Part shown: positions 30,566-38,354 of the stretch, in pieces
Numbering within the stretch: position 1 is the stretch's first letter
Layout of the letters: every line of letters begins with the position of its first letter
Assembly (NCBI GenBank): GCA_020852655.1
Contig: JADZAI010000049.1
Coordinates: 1 to 63,053 of the forward strand
Reading direction: 5' to 3'
DNA from: Alphaproteobacteria bacterium
GTDB taxonomy: Bacteria; Pseudomonadota; Alphaproteobacteria; Micropepsales; Micropepsaceae
DNA: 63,053 bases
The notes under the pieces: generated by a model
Database searches by the model: none
What the model saw: only the letters and a program-made list of their open reading frames with translations
Told to the model about the DNA's origin: nothing
Made by a program: the position numbers and the translations under genes

Positions 30566-31069
30566 ATGGTCAAGGGTTTGGCGGTCGCGCTGCTGGTGTC
30601 GATGTTCGGCCTGACGCGGGCGGAGGAGACGGCCCCGGAGCCCCCTGCTGCTGCGGCAGAGACGGCTGCGCCGGCCGAAGCTGCGCCGGCCGAAGCTGCA
30701 CCGGCTGAAGCTGCCGTGCCCGCCGATCCGGCCAAGCCGCCGCGCAGCTTCGTCATCTTCTTCCATCATGCCGGCCCCTGGATACCCGAAGAGGCGCAGG
30801 CCGTGATCCCGCAGGTCGCGGAAGTCTTCCTGCGCGTCGGCTACAGCGCCATCAAGATCGGCTGCTACAGCGACAATGTCGGCTCGCAGGACCTGAACCT
30901 CGCGCTGACCAAGGACCGGGCGAGCCGGATCGAGACCGACCTCGTGCGCTACAAGGTGCCGGAAGCCGCGATCACCGCCGAAGGTTTCGGCTTCGCCGAC
31001 CCGCTGGTCGACGGGATGCCGCTGGACACCACGGTGTCCAACCGGCGCTGCCTGATCGACCTGCGGTGA
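30566..31069 (+). CDS. OmpA-like C-terminal domain protein
   Basis: 167 residues: signal peptide (about 1-19), an Ala/Pro/Glu linker built from three 15-bp repeats, and an OmpA-like peptidoglycan-binding fold (about 62-167) with CYSDNVGSQDLNLALTKDRA and AEGFGFADPLV. The usual GHTD is replaced by CYSD, keeping the Asp that contacts diaminopimelate. No lipobox Cys follows the signal, so a soluble periplasmic location is expected. Confidence 0.75.
   Translation: MVKGLAVALLVSMFGLTRAEETAPEPPAAAAETAAPAEAAPAEAAPAEAAVPADPAKPPRSFVIFFHHAGPWIPEEAQAVIPQVAEVFLRVGYSAIKIGCYSDNVGSQDLNLALTKDRASRIETDLVRYKVPEAAITAEGFGFADPLVDGMPLDTTVSNRRCLIDLR
30665..30709 (+). repeat. Three 15-bp tandem repeats in coding sequence
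   Basis: Units of GCTGCGCCGGCCGAA; the first two are identical and the third has two silent changes. They encode AAPAE three times in the linker of the OmpA-like protein. Length can change without loss of frame. Confidence 0.85.
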
Positions 31070-31203
31070 GCCACTCGGGCGACATGGACGCGCGCCGCAT
31101 TCATCGCCGGTTGGGCCGTCAGGGAATACTAGGGCGGGACATCTCGCCGCGCGCTCTCGCCTCCGGAACGGGCTAAGGTGGGCGGCAGCGCAAAGGAACT
31201 GGC

Positions 31204-31743
31204 ATGGATCTGAGCAAGATCAAGACGGGCGAAAATCCCCCCTGGGACGTGAACGCGCTGATCGAGATTCCGGCCGGCGGGGCGCCGGTGAAATACGAGA
31301 TCGACAAGGCGTCCGGCGCCATGGTGGTCGACCGCTTCCTGCATACCGCGATGTTCTATCCGGGCAATTACGGCTTCATTCCGCACACGCTGTCGGAAGA
31401 CGGCGACCCTTGCGATGTCGTGGTGGCCGGCCCGTCGCCCGTGGTCACCGGCTGCATCGTGCGCTGCCGGCCCGTCGGGGCGCTGCTGATGCAGGACGAG
31501 AAGGGCATCGACGAGAAGATCCTCGCCGTGCCGGTGGACAAGCTCCACCCCTACTACAAGGACGTGAAGAGCTACCGTGACCTGCCCGCGATCCTGACGG
31601 AGCAGATCCAGCACTTCTTCGAGCACTACAAGGATCTCGAGAAGGGCAAGTGGGTGAAGGTCGTCGACTGGATCGGGCCGGAGGATGCGGCCCGGATGAT
31701 CAGCGAAGGCATCGAACGCGCCCGGCGTACGGCCGGCGCCTAA
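31204..31743 (+). CDS. ppa: Inorganic pyrophosphatase
   Basis: Family I soluble pyrophosphatase: hydrolyses PPi to two phosphates, pulling biosynthetic reactions forward. 179 residues with VKYEIDKASGAMVVDRFL, NYGFIPHT and the metal-binding signature EDGDPCDVVV (Asp triad), plus KDVKSYRDLP. Length and motifs are normal. It is followed 11 bases later by the DUF3011 gene. Confidence 0.97.
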   Translation: MDLSKIKTGENPPWDVNALIEIPAGGAPVKYEIDKASGAMVVDRFLHTAMFYPGNYGFIPHTLSEDGDPCDVVVAGPSPVVTGCIVRCRPVGALLMQDEKGIDEKILAVPVDKLHPYYKDVKSYRDLPAILTEQIQHFFEHYKDLEKGKWVKVVDWIGPEDAARMISEGIERARRTAGA

Positions 31744-31754
31744 AGGAGGGAGTT

Positions 31755-32360
31755 ATGTTGAAGTCATTGTTCGGCGTGCTGGGGCTCGCGTTCGCCGCGT
31801 TCGCCTTCGGCGGTACCGCCTCGGCGGACTTTCAGATGACCTGCGAGTCGCAGGGCAACATGTATCGGTTCTGCTCCGTCGACACACAGCGCGGCGTCCG
31901 GCTGGACCGCCAGATCTCGAAAGCGCCGTGCGTCTACGGCACGACGTGGGGCTATTACCGCTCGGGCATCTGGGTGAATTTCGGCTGCCGCGCCAGGTTC
32001 ATCATCATGACCGGATACGACGACAACGACGGCCGTCCCCCGCAGAGCAATGTCGACCGGATCATCGATCGCCGCGAACTCGCCGACCTCGTCGACGACG
32101 ACCGCTATGAGCGGCGCAATTATCCGAACGGCAAGGCCGACGCCGTGCGCGCCTGCGCCGCCGCGGCCGCCAATTATTCCGACAACCGCTACGCCCGCGA
32201 AATCGACATCGACGAGATCAAGGTCCAGGACAGCGGCAACAAGAAGTGGTTCGTCCGCTTCCATGTGAACGCCGAATACAAGCAGAAGCCGCGCGAGAGG
32301 CACTATGCGGCGGAATGCGAGACCAAGAAGGGCGAGGTCCGCAGCTACTATCAGCGCTGA
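31755..32360 (+). CDS. DUF3011 domain-containing secreted protein
   Basis: 201 residues with a signal peptide (about 1-24). The region MTCESQGNMYRFCSVDTQRGVRL, QISKAPCVYGTTWGYYRSGIWV and GCRARFII matches DUF3011, a Cys-containing beta-rich exported domain of unknown function. The C-terminal half is charged and has paired Cys (RACAAAAANYSDNR; AECETKKGE). An AAAGGAGGG ribosome site precedes the ATG, and co-transcription with ppa is likely. Confidence 0.82.
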   Translation: MLKSLFGVLGLAFAAFAFGGTASADFQMTCESQGNMYRFCSVDTQRGVRLDRQISKAPCVYGTTWGYYRSGIWVNFGCRARFIIMTGYDDNDGRPPQSNVDRIIDRRELADLVDDDRYERRNYPNGKADAVRACAAAAANYSDNRYAREIDIDEIKVQDSGNKKWFVRFHVNAEYKQKPRERHYAAECETKKGEVRSYYQR

Positions 32361-32363
32361 GGG

Positions 32364-32394
32364 CTTGAAAGCCGCCTAAGCGCATCTATCTCCA
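32364..32394 (+). promoter_or_regulatory. RpoH (sigma-32)-type heat-shock promoter of hsp20
   Basis: CTTG (32364-32367), 17 bases, then TCTATCTCCA, which matches the alphaproteobacterial RpoH consensus CTTG-N17-CYTATNTNNG at most positions. Transcription would begin around 32400, right at the first leader hairpin. Confidence 0.65.
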
Positions 32395-32395
32395 G

Positions 32396-32489
32396 GTCTG
32401 CCGCCCGCCGATGTTCGGGGGCGGCAGACAGGCACGGCGGCCCGGCAATCCTGCGGGCCGTTCTCAATCGCTCCCTGGAGGATTTTGAC
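32396..32489 (+). ncRNA. ROSE-like RNA thermometer in the hsp20 leader
   Basis: The roughly 90-base leader folds into three consecutive hairpins: a perfect 11-bp stem (32396-32406 with 32419-32429), a 6-bp GC stem (32438-32443 with 32455-32460), and a weak final stem in which UCGCUCC (32468-32474) pairs with the Shine-Dalgarno GGAGGA (32477-32482). A U(U/C)GCU box facing the Shine-Dalgarno in the last stem is the mark of ROSE elements in alphaproteobacterial small heat-shock genes. Heating would melt the last stem and free the ribosome site. Confidence 0.75.
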
Positions 32490-32936
32490 ATGCGTTTCGA
32501 CCTTTCCCCCCTGTACCGCTCGACCGTCGGCTTCGACCGCCTCTTCCAGATGCTGGACGGCGCCGCCGACAACCAGGGTCAGAGCTACCCGCCCTACAAC
32601 ATCGAACGCCTGGGCGATAACGAGTACCGCATCACCATGGCGGTCGCCGGCTTCTCGGAAGCCGATCTCGGCATCGAAGTGAAGGAGAGCGCGCTCACCG
32701 TCACCGGCAAGCAGCCCGAGGACGCCAAGCGCAACTATCTGCATCAGGGCATCGCCGGCCGCGCCTTCGAACGCCGCTTCCAGTTGGCCGATCACGTCGA
32801 GGTATCGGGCGCGAAGCTGGAGCACGGGCTGCTTCACATCGAGCTGAAGCGCGTCATTCCGGAATCGAAGAAGCCCCGCCGCATCGAGATCGGCGCCGGC
32901 GCCGAGCCGCAGTCGATCACGGCCAAGGCCGCCTGA
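32490..32936 (+). CDS. Small heat shock protein Hsp20 (IbpA-like)
   Basis: 148 residues, an alpha-crystallin domain chaperone that holds unfolding proteins until DnaK/ClpB refold them. N-terminal arm with LYRSTVGFDRLFQML, core (about 32-125) with YPPYNIERLGDNEYRITMAV and LADHVEVSGAKLEHGLLHIEL, and a C-terminal tail with the IxI-like motif around IEIGAG. Controlled at two levels here: an RpoH promoter and a ROSE-like thermometer. The partner disaggregase ClpB is interrupted in the same window. Confidence 0.95.
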   Translation: MRFDLSPLYRSTVGFDRLFQMLDGAADNQGQSYPPYNIERLGDNEYRITMAVAGFSEADLGIEVKESALTVTGKQPEDAKRNYLHQGIAGRAFERRFQLADHVEVSGAKLEHGLLHIELKRVIPESKKPRRIEIGAGAEPQSITAKAA

Positions 32937-32957
32937 TCCAGGCATCGACACGACGAG

Positions 32958-32983
32958 AGGCGCGCGGTTCCGGCCGCGCGCCT
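32958..32983 (+). terminator. Terminator after hsp20
   Basis: AGGCGCGCGG, loop TTCCGG, CCGCGCGCCT: a 10-bp perfect stem followed by TCTTC, 21 bases after the hsp20 stop. Confidence 0.7.
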
Positions 32984-33103
32984 TCTTCGCGCCTGCGACG
33001 TTTTGGAGCAGGGGCAGATCGTCGCGCGTCAGTTTCGCATCTGGCGCGGCGGATCGAAGCGCTGAAACTCGAAACGCCGAGACAGTGCAGACGGGGGCTG
33101 AAC

Positions 33104-33424
33104 ATGATCGACCATGGCCAGAGAGCGCCCCTGCTTGGGCTTCAGCCGGCGGGTTCCGCAGGCGCCGTCGCCCTGCGCGGCGTCTCCTTCGGCATAGCCG
33201 CCACACTCATTGCGATGCTCTCGCTGGCGCCGTGGATGTTCGCGGGCGAGACGACCATCGTGCATGTCATCATGCCGGTCATGGCGCTGGGCCTTGCCGG
33301 GGCGTTCGCACATGTCGTCGGATACCGGCCGCGCAGCACCATCCTGGCTGCGATCCTGGGGCCGTGGGTCTCCTGGCCGTTGATGCTGTCGTCCCTGGCG
33401 CTGCTGGCGTTTCGCCTGTCCTGA
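33104..33424 (+). CDS. Small integral membrane protein, unknown
   Basis: 106 residues with three hydrophobic segments (about 30-47, 52-70 and 80-104) and a basic N terminus. No family recognised. It is transcribed after the hsp20 terminator and converges with the pentapeptide-repeat gene, the stops 3 bases apart. GGGGG precedes the ATG as a weak ribosome site. Confidence 0.6.
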   Translation: MIDHGQRAPLLGLQPAGSAGAVALRGVSFGIAATLIAMLSLAPWMFAGETTIVHVIMPVMALGLAGAFAHVVGYRPRSTILAAILGPWVSWPLMLSSLALLAFRLS

Positions 33425-33427
33425 CGG

Positions 33428-34747
33428 CTACCGGCCGACGAGGCGGAGCCCCGCCGCGCCGTCGAAGATCGCCTCGCCCAAGGCCGACGACGACACCGTC
33501 GTACCGGTCATCAGCGCATGCGAGAGGTTTGCGCGCCGCAGGTTGGCCCCGCCGAGATCGGCATAGGACATGTCGGCCTGCACCATCAGGGCGTGGGAAA
33601 GATCGGCATTGCGGAAGTCCGCCGTGCGCAGCGTGGCGCCGCTCAACTGAGCGGGCATGAGACGGTCGGCGGCGATCATCAGCGGGCCGAGATTGGCGCC
33701 GCTGAGGCAGGCGCCGCCGAGCTTCGCCTGCTTCAGATTGATGCCGCGCAGATCGGCGTCGCGGAAGCTGGCGTGCCGCAGGTCGGCGCCCGCGAGCTGT
33801 GCCCCCTGAAGCCGCGCGCCGTCCATGTTGAGCCCGTAGAGCGTCGCGCCCGGCGCGAGCAAGGCGGTCAGATCGTAGGCGGCGAGGCCGGCGACGCTGC
33901 GCAGGTCGACATTGGCGAGCGAAACCGGCTTGCCGTCGGCGCCTTGCGACTGAACCCACAAGGCGTGCCGCCGCAGCATGTCGGTTACCGGCTCGGCAAG
34001 CGCATCGGGCGCGACGCCCGCGGGGGCGTCGGTCAGAACGCCGGTCATGTTCGCGCCGTCGCTGCGTATATGCGCGAGCTTGGCGCCGGTGAGCACCGCG
34101 CCGCTGAGATTGGCGCCCGTGAGGTCGCTGCCCGTAAGGTCGGCGTTCTCAAGGATGGCGCCGCTGAGATTGGCCTGGCGGAGATTGGCCCGGGCCAGCC
34201 GGCACGAGCGCATGATCGCGTCGGAGAAATCGGCCTGAAGCGCGACCGCGCCGGTCATGCGCGCGCGCTCCAGATTGGCGTGCGCCAGGATCGCGGCCGG
34301 CATCTCGGACGGCTTGGGATCGTGCTGGAGATATTTGAGATCGCCGGTCTGCGTGCGGCGCGCGATGACGCCCTCGCGGAGATCGGCCTCGTACAGATCG
34401 GCGCCGGTCAGATTGGCGCCGCGCAGCGACGCCCCGCGCAGATCGGCACGGCGCAGTACGGCGGATTGCAGGTTGCAGCGGCGCAGGTCGGTAGCGAAGA
34501 AATTCGCGCTGTCGAGCTGGGCCCGGGACAAATCGGCATCCGCCAGAACGGCGCCGGCGAAGTCGGCATCGCGCAGATTGCGGCCGGAAAGGTTCAGCCC
34601 CGTAAGATCGCAAAAGCCGAGTACCGCGCGCGCCCCGCCCATGCGCCCGGCGAGCAACATCTCATGTCTCGCGACGATGAGTTCGGCTTCCTGCTGCGTG
34701 ATGCGCCGGTACGCGCTTTTCGCGTCCGGTGCGGCGTTGCCCGCCAT
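33428..34747 (-). CDS. Pentapeptide repeat protein
   Basis: 439 residues from the ATG at 34747. After a helical head (about 1-45) most of the chain consists of A(D/N)LXX repeats in two long blocks (about 50-230 and 305-425), for example GANLTGADLYEADLREG and SGANLGPLM, predicted to form two right-handed quadrilateral beta-helices joined by a hinge (about 235-300). Some such proteins mimic DNA and bind gyrase, most have no known target. No signal peptide; a cytoplasmic location is likely. No neighbour explains its job. Confidence 0.88.
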   Translation of the reverse strand: MAGNAAPDAKSAYRRITQQEAELIVARHEMLLAGRMGGARAVLGFCDLTGLNLSGRNLRDADFAGAVLADADLSRAQLDSANFFATDLRRCNLQSAVLRRADLRGASLRGANLTGADLYEADLREGVIARRTQTGDLKYLQHDPKPSEMPAAILAHANLERARMTGAVALQADFSDAIMRSCRLARANLRQANLSGAILENADLTGSDLTGANLSGAVLTGAKLAHIRSDGANMTGVLTDAPAGVAPDALAEPVTDMLRRHALWVQSQGADGKPVSLANVDLRSVAGLAAYDLTALLAPGATLYGLNMDGARLQGAQLAGADLRHASFRDADLRGINLKQAKLGGACLSGANLGPLMIAADRLMPAQLSGATLRTADFRNADLSHALMVQADMSYADLGGANLRRANLSHALMTGTTVSSSALGEAIFDGAAGLRLVGR

Positions 34748-34899
34748 AGCCAATCCCTGCGGCAACCCGTGACGGCGTTCTGCCGGACGCGGAGCCCTGT
34801 TCAGATTGGCGCAAACGGATAAAGGTCCGATTAAGCGCAGGCCGCGAGCCGGGCGCCTCCGACTGTCACTCAAAAGCCTAACGGATGGTAACGAACGGT

Positions 34900-35943
34900 T
34901 CAGTTGCGAGATCTGTGAAAATGCAACCGATCCCGGAAGCGATTGATCTCTGCCTCGCGGGTCGCGAAGGAGCAGACGAAGCGGTAGAGCGGCGCCTCGC
35001 CGGACTCGGCGCCCCAGGGGTAGAAATAGGCTCCGTCCTGGCGCAAGCCGTCGGCGACCGCCCGCGGGAGATGCGCGAAGACCTCGTTGGCTTCGACATC
35101 GAAGGCGAGCGTGCAGCCGGCTTCGGCGAAGATCTGCGCAAGCTGGCGTGCGCCGGCGTTGGCCGCGCCGGCGAGGTCGCGCCAGAGGTCGTCCTCCAGC
35201 ATCGCCAGCATCTGTGCCGCAAAGAAGCGCATCTTGGAGAAGAGATGCCCGCCCCGCTTGCGGCGAAAGGCGAAATGCTCGGCCAGTTCGGCATCGAAGA
35301 AGACGACGCCTTCCGAGGCGATCGCCCCGTTCTTGGTGAAGCCGAGCGAGAGGGCGGCGACCCCCGCCTTCCAGGTGATGTCGGCCGGCTTGCAGCCGAG
35401 CGTCACGAGCGCATTGCTGAGGCGGGCGCCGTCCATGTGCAGCGGAATCCCGGCCTCGGCCGCGACCTGAGCCAGCGCCCCCACCTCGTGCGGGGTGTAG
35501 ATCGTGCCGCACTCCGTCGCCTGGGTGATCGAGACGGCGCCGGGCTGCATGCGATGCACTTCGCCGCGGGGATGGTTCAGCAAGGCCTGGCGGAGCGGCG
35601 CGGAGGCGAGCTTGCCGGCCGGGCCGTCCAGCGCAACCAGCTTCGCGCCCCCCGAATAGAACTCCGGCGCGCCGCACTCGTCGACATTGATGTGGCTCTC
35701 GCGGTGGCAGAAGACGGCGCCCCAGGGCGGCGTGAGCTGGCTGAGGGCGAGCGCGTTGGCGGCGCCGCCGGTCGCGACGGGGAACACCTGGACCGCGCGG
35801 TCGAACCAGATCGACAGCGCTTCGTTCAGTTCCTCCGACCAGCGGTCGGCGCCGTAGGATCTGGCGACGCCGTCGTTCACCGCGGCTATCGCCTCCAGCA
35901 CACGCGGGTGGGCACCGGCCGTGTTGTCGCTCGCAAAGTTCAT
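34900..35943 (-). CDS. Threonine aldolase family PLP enzyme
   Basis: 347 residues from the ATG at 35943. Fold-type I PLP enzyme of the low-specificity threonine aldolase/beta-eliminating lyase family, which splits threonine or allo-threonine into glycine and acetaldehyde. The N terminus MNFASDNTAGAHPRVLEAI, the Asp/Arg pair in HMDGARLSNAL and the PLP lysine K204 in GFTKNGAIAS are visible. Substrate stereospecificity cannot be told from sequence. Confidence 0.9.
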   Translation of the reverse strand: MNFASDNTAGAHPRVLEAIAAVNDGVARSYGADRWSEELNEALSIWFDRAVQVFPVATGGAANALALSQLTPPWGAVFCHRESHINVDECGAPEFYSGGAKLVALDGPAGKLASAPLRQALLNHPRGEVHRMQPGAVSITQATECGTIYTPHEVGALAQVAAEAGIPLHMDGARLSNALVTLGCKPADITWKAGVAALSLGFTKNGAIASEGVVFFDAELAEHFAFRRKRGGHLFSKMRFFAAQMLAMLEDDLWRDLAGAANAGARQLAQIFAEAGCTLAFDVEANEVFAHLPRAVADGLRQDGAYFYPWGAESGEAPLYRFVCSFATREAEINRFRDRLHFHRSRN

Positions 35944-36063
35944 GGGGCCTCCCGGAATCTGCCGGAGCGCGGGTTTTCGCTTGGCCCTGCGGGCCATATC
36001 GGCTCGAATAGCGGTGCGTCGCGCACGGATCAATCACACGCGCGCATGGGGAAAACCAAGGCG

Positions 36064-36825
36064 ATGAAGGTCTATGCATTGTCCTGCGGATGGCTCACCG
36101 CGCCCATGGAAGCCTTCGTCGAAGGCGGAACCGGGACGATCAAGGTGCCGATCGTGTCCTACTATATCGAGCATCCCAGGGGCCGGGCCGTGTTCGACAC
36201 CGGCCTGCCGGCGGGCCTGCGCACCGATCCGGACGCCGCGATCGGCCGGACCCTGGCGGCGATCTACACCGCCGATTTCACGCCGGACCAGGACGTCGAC
36301 AAGCAATTGGCGAAGATCGGCGTGGAGGCGGGATCGATCGACACGGTCGTCAACAGCCATCTCCATTTCGACCATTGTGCCGGCAACCGGCTTCTGCCCA
36401 ACGCGCGCATCGTCGTGCAGCGCCGCGAGGTCGAGCAGGTGCAGCAGGACGGCCCGCCGAAGCAGGGCTTCTACGCCGGCGCCATGCTGGACGGCCGCGA
36501 CGTGAAGCAGGTCGACGGCGAGTTCGACCTCTTCGGCGACGGCACGGTCGTGCTGCTGCCGACCTATGGCCACACCGCCGGGCACCAGTCGCTGAAGCTG
36601 AAATGCGAAGGCGGCGATACGGTGCTGGCGGGCGACTGCTGCTATTTCCACCGCACCCTGCACGATCGGCGCCTGCCGGCCTTCGGGCATGACCGCGAGG
36701 AGCAATTGCGCTCCATCGACCGCCTGCGGGGCATGGAAGAGCGCGGTGCCCGCATCATCGCCGGCCACGACCCCGAGCAATACGCGGCGATGGTAAAGCC
36801 GCCCGAACCATTCGTTTCCGCCTGA
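36064..36825 (+). CDS. N-acyl homoserine lactonase-like metallo-beta-lactamase fold protein
   Basis: 253 residues of the AttM/AiiB type: zinc motif SHLHFDHCAGN (H99, H101, D103, H104), a later His in PTYGHTAGHQS, Asp in LAGDCCYFHRTL and His in IAGHDPEQ. These lactonases open the ring of acyl homoserine lactone signals or other lactones. An upstream ATG at 36046 is in frame; 36064 is preferred by the family start MKVYALSCGW. No luxI/luxR gene is present here, so quorum quenching is possible but unproven. Spacing to the M20 peptidase gene is 22 bases. Confidence 0.85.
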   Translation: MKVYALSCGWLTAPMEAFVEGGTGTIKVPIVSYYIEHPRGRAVFDTGLPAGLRTDPDAAIGRTLAAIYTADFTPDQDVDKQLAKIGVEAGSIDTVVNSHLHFDHCAGNRLLPNARIVVQRREVEQVQQDGPPKQGFYAGAMLDGRDVKQVDGEFDLFGDGTVVLLPTYGHTAGHQSLKLKCEGGDTVLAGDCCYFHRTLHDRRLPAFGHDREEQLRSIDRLRGMEERGARIIAGHDPEQYAAMVKPPEPFVSA

Positions 36826-36847
36826 AGGCCATGGGAGATCGTCGCGC

Positions 36848-38275
36848 ATGCAGTGGATAGGTTGGACCGGCCTCGCGGTCATTCTCAGCGGCACGGCCGC
36901 GGCGGCGGCGGAACCGGAGCCCGGCCGCGAGGCCTTCCGCGCGATCTACAAGGAACTGGTCGAGATCAACACGACGCTGTCCGTCGGGAGCTGCACGGAA
37001 GCGGCGGAGGCCATGGCGGCGCATCTGCGCGAGGCCGGCTTCCCCGACTCCGACCTGCACATGATCGTGCCGCCGGACCGGCCGAAGGACGGCAATCTCG
37101 TCGCGATCCTGCCCGGCAGCGACCCGTCGGCGAAGGCGCTGCTGCTCCTCGCGCATATCGATGTCGTGGAGGCAAAGCGCGAGGACTGGGCGCGTGATCC
37201 CTTCGCGCTGGTCGAAGAGGACGGCTATTTCTACGGCCGCGGCACGGCAGACGACAAGGCGATGGCAGCGGTCTTCGTCGACAGCATGATGCGCTACAAG
37301 AAGGACGGCTATCGGCCCAAGCGCACGATCAAGCTGGCGCTGACCTGCGGCGAGGAGACGCCGGCGACGTTCAACGGCGTCGAATATCTCCTCAAGACCA
37401 ACCGCGACCTGATCGACGCGGGCATGGCGATCAACGAAGGCGCGAGCGGGCGGCTCGACGAGAAGGGCAACTACCAGTTCCTCGGCATCCAGGCGGGCGA
37501 GAAGCTCTACCAGGACTATACGCTGGAGGTGACCAACAAGGGCGGCCATTCCTCGCGTCCGGTGAAGGACAACGCGATCACCCATCTCGCCGAAGGCCTC
37601 GCGCGGCTGGGCGCCTATGACTTCCCGGTCGCGCTGAACGATGCGGTGCGGGGGCATTTCGAGCGCATGGCGAAGATCGAGACGGGCGAAGCGGCGACGG
37701 CGATGGCCGCCTTGGTCGCCGACCCGTCCGATGCGACGGCGGCCGCGCTTGTGGCGAAGGACCCGTCGCGCAATTCGATGATGCGCACGACCTGCGTCGC
37801 CACCATGGTGAACGGCGGCCATGCACCCAATGCCTTGCCCCAGCGTGTGACGGCCAACGTGAACTGCCGCATCCTGCCGGGCGTGACGCCGGAGGAAATC
37901 CAGGCGCAGCTCGCAACCATCCTGGCCGACGACCAGATCCGAATATCGCCGGTGCCGGAGCCCGGGCCGAAGAAGGGCACATTGCCGCCACTGACCGCGG
38001 AGGTCATGGAGACCGTGGAATCCGTGTCGTCGCAGATCTGGCCGGGCGTGCCGCTGGTGCCCACCATGGCGACGGGCGCGACGGACGGGCGCTTCCTCAA
38101 CGATGCCGGGGTCCCGACCTATGGCCTTTCGGGCCTGTTCGCCGATCCGGACGGCAGCGGCGCGCATGGGCTGAACGAGCGCATCCGCGTGCAATCGCTC
38201 TATGAGGGCCGCGACTTCCTCTACCGCGTCGCGAAGGCCTTCGCAGACAGGCCGTCGGGCGGCGCGGGAAATTGA
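36848..38275 (+). CDS. M20 family metallopeptidase, exported
   Basis: 475 residues with a signal peptide (about 1-21). Zinc peptidase/deacylase of the M20/M25/M40 family: metal ligands in LLLLAHIDVV, GRGTADDKAM and TCGEETPA, a dimerisation lid domain (about 200-330) and a closing His near DGSGAHGLNERI. Probably a periplasmic peptidase acting on short peptides. It lies between the lactonase-like gene and an S9 peptidase, all on one strand, so a small catabolic operon is plausible. Confidence 0.92.
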   Translation: MQWIGWTGLAVILSGTAAAAAEPEPGREAFRAIYKELVEINTTLSVGSCTEAAEAMAAHLREAGFPDSDLHMIVPPDRPKDGNLVAILPGSDPSAKALLLLAHIDVVEAKREDWARDPFALVEEDGYFYGRGTADDKAMAAVFVDSMMRYKKDGYRPKRTIKLALTCGEETPATFNGVEYLLKTNRDLIDAGMAINEGASGRLDEKGNYQFLGIQAGEKLYQDYTLEVTNKGGHSSRPVKDNAITHLAEGLARLGAYDFPVALNDAVRGHFERMAKIETGEAATAMAALVADPSDATAAALVAKDPSRNSMMRTTCVATMVNGGHAPNALPQRVTANVNCRILPGVTPEEIQAQLATILADDQIRISPVPEPGPKKGTLPPLTAEVMETVESVSSQIWPGVPLVPTMATGATDGRFLNDAGVPTYGLSGLFADPDGSGAHGLNERIRVQSLYEGRDFLYRVAKAFADRPSGGAGN

Positions 38276-38354
38276 GCAGCACATATTTGCTGTTGCATCG
38301 ACACGGCGAGCGGCTACTGCATGGAGCTGTCTGACAGGGGCATGCGGAGCTGAC

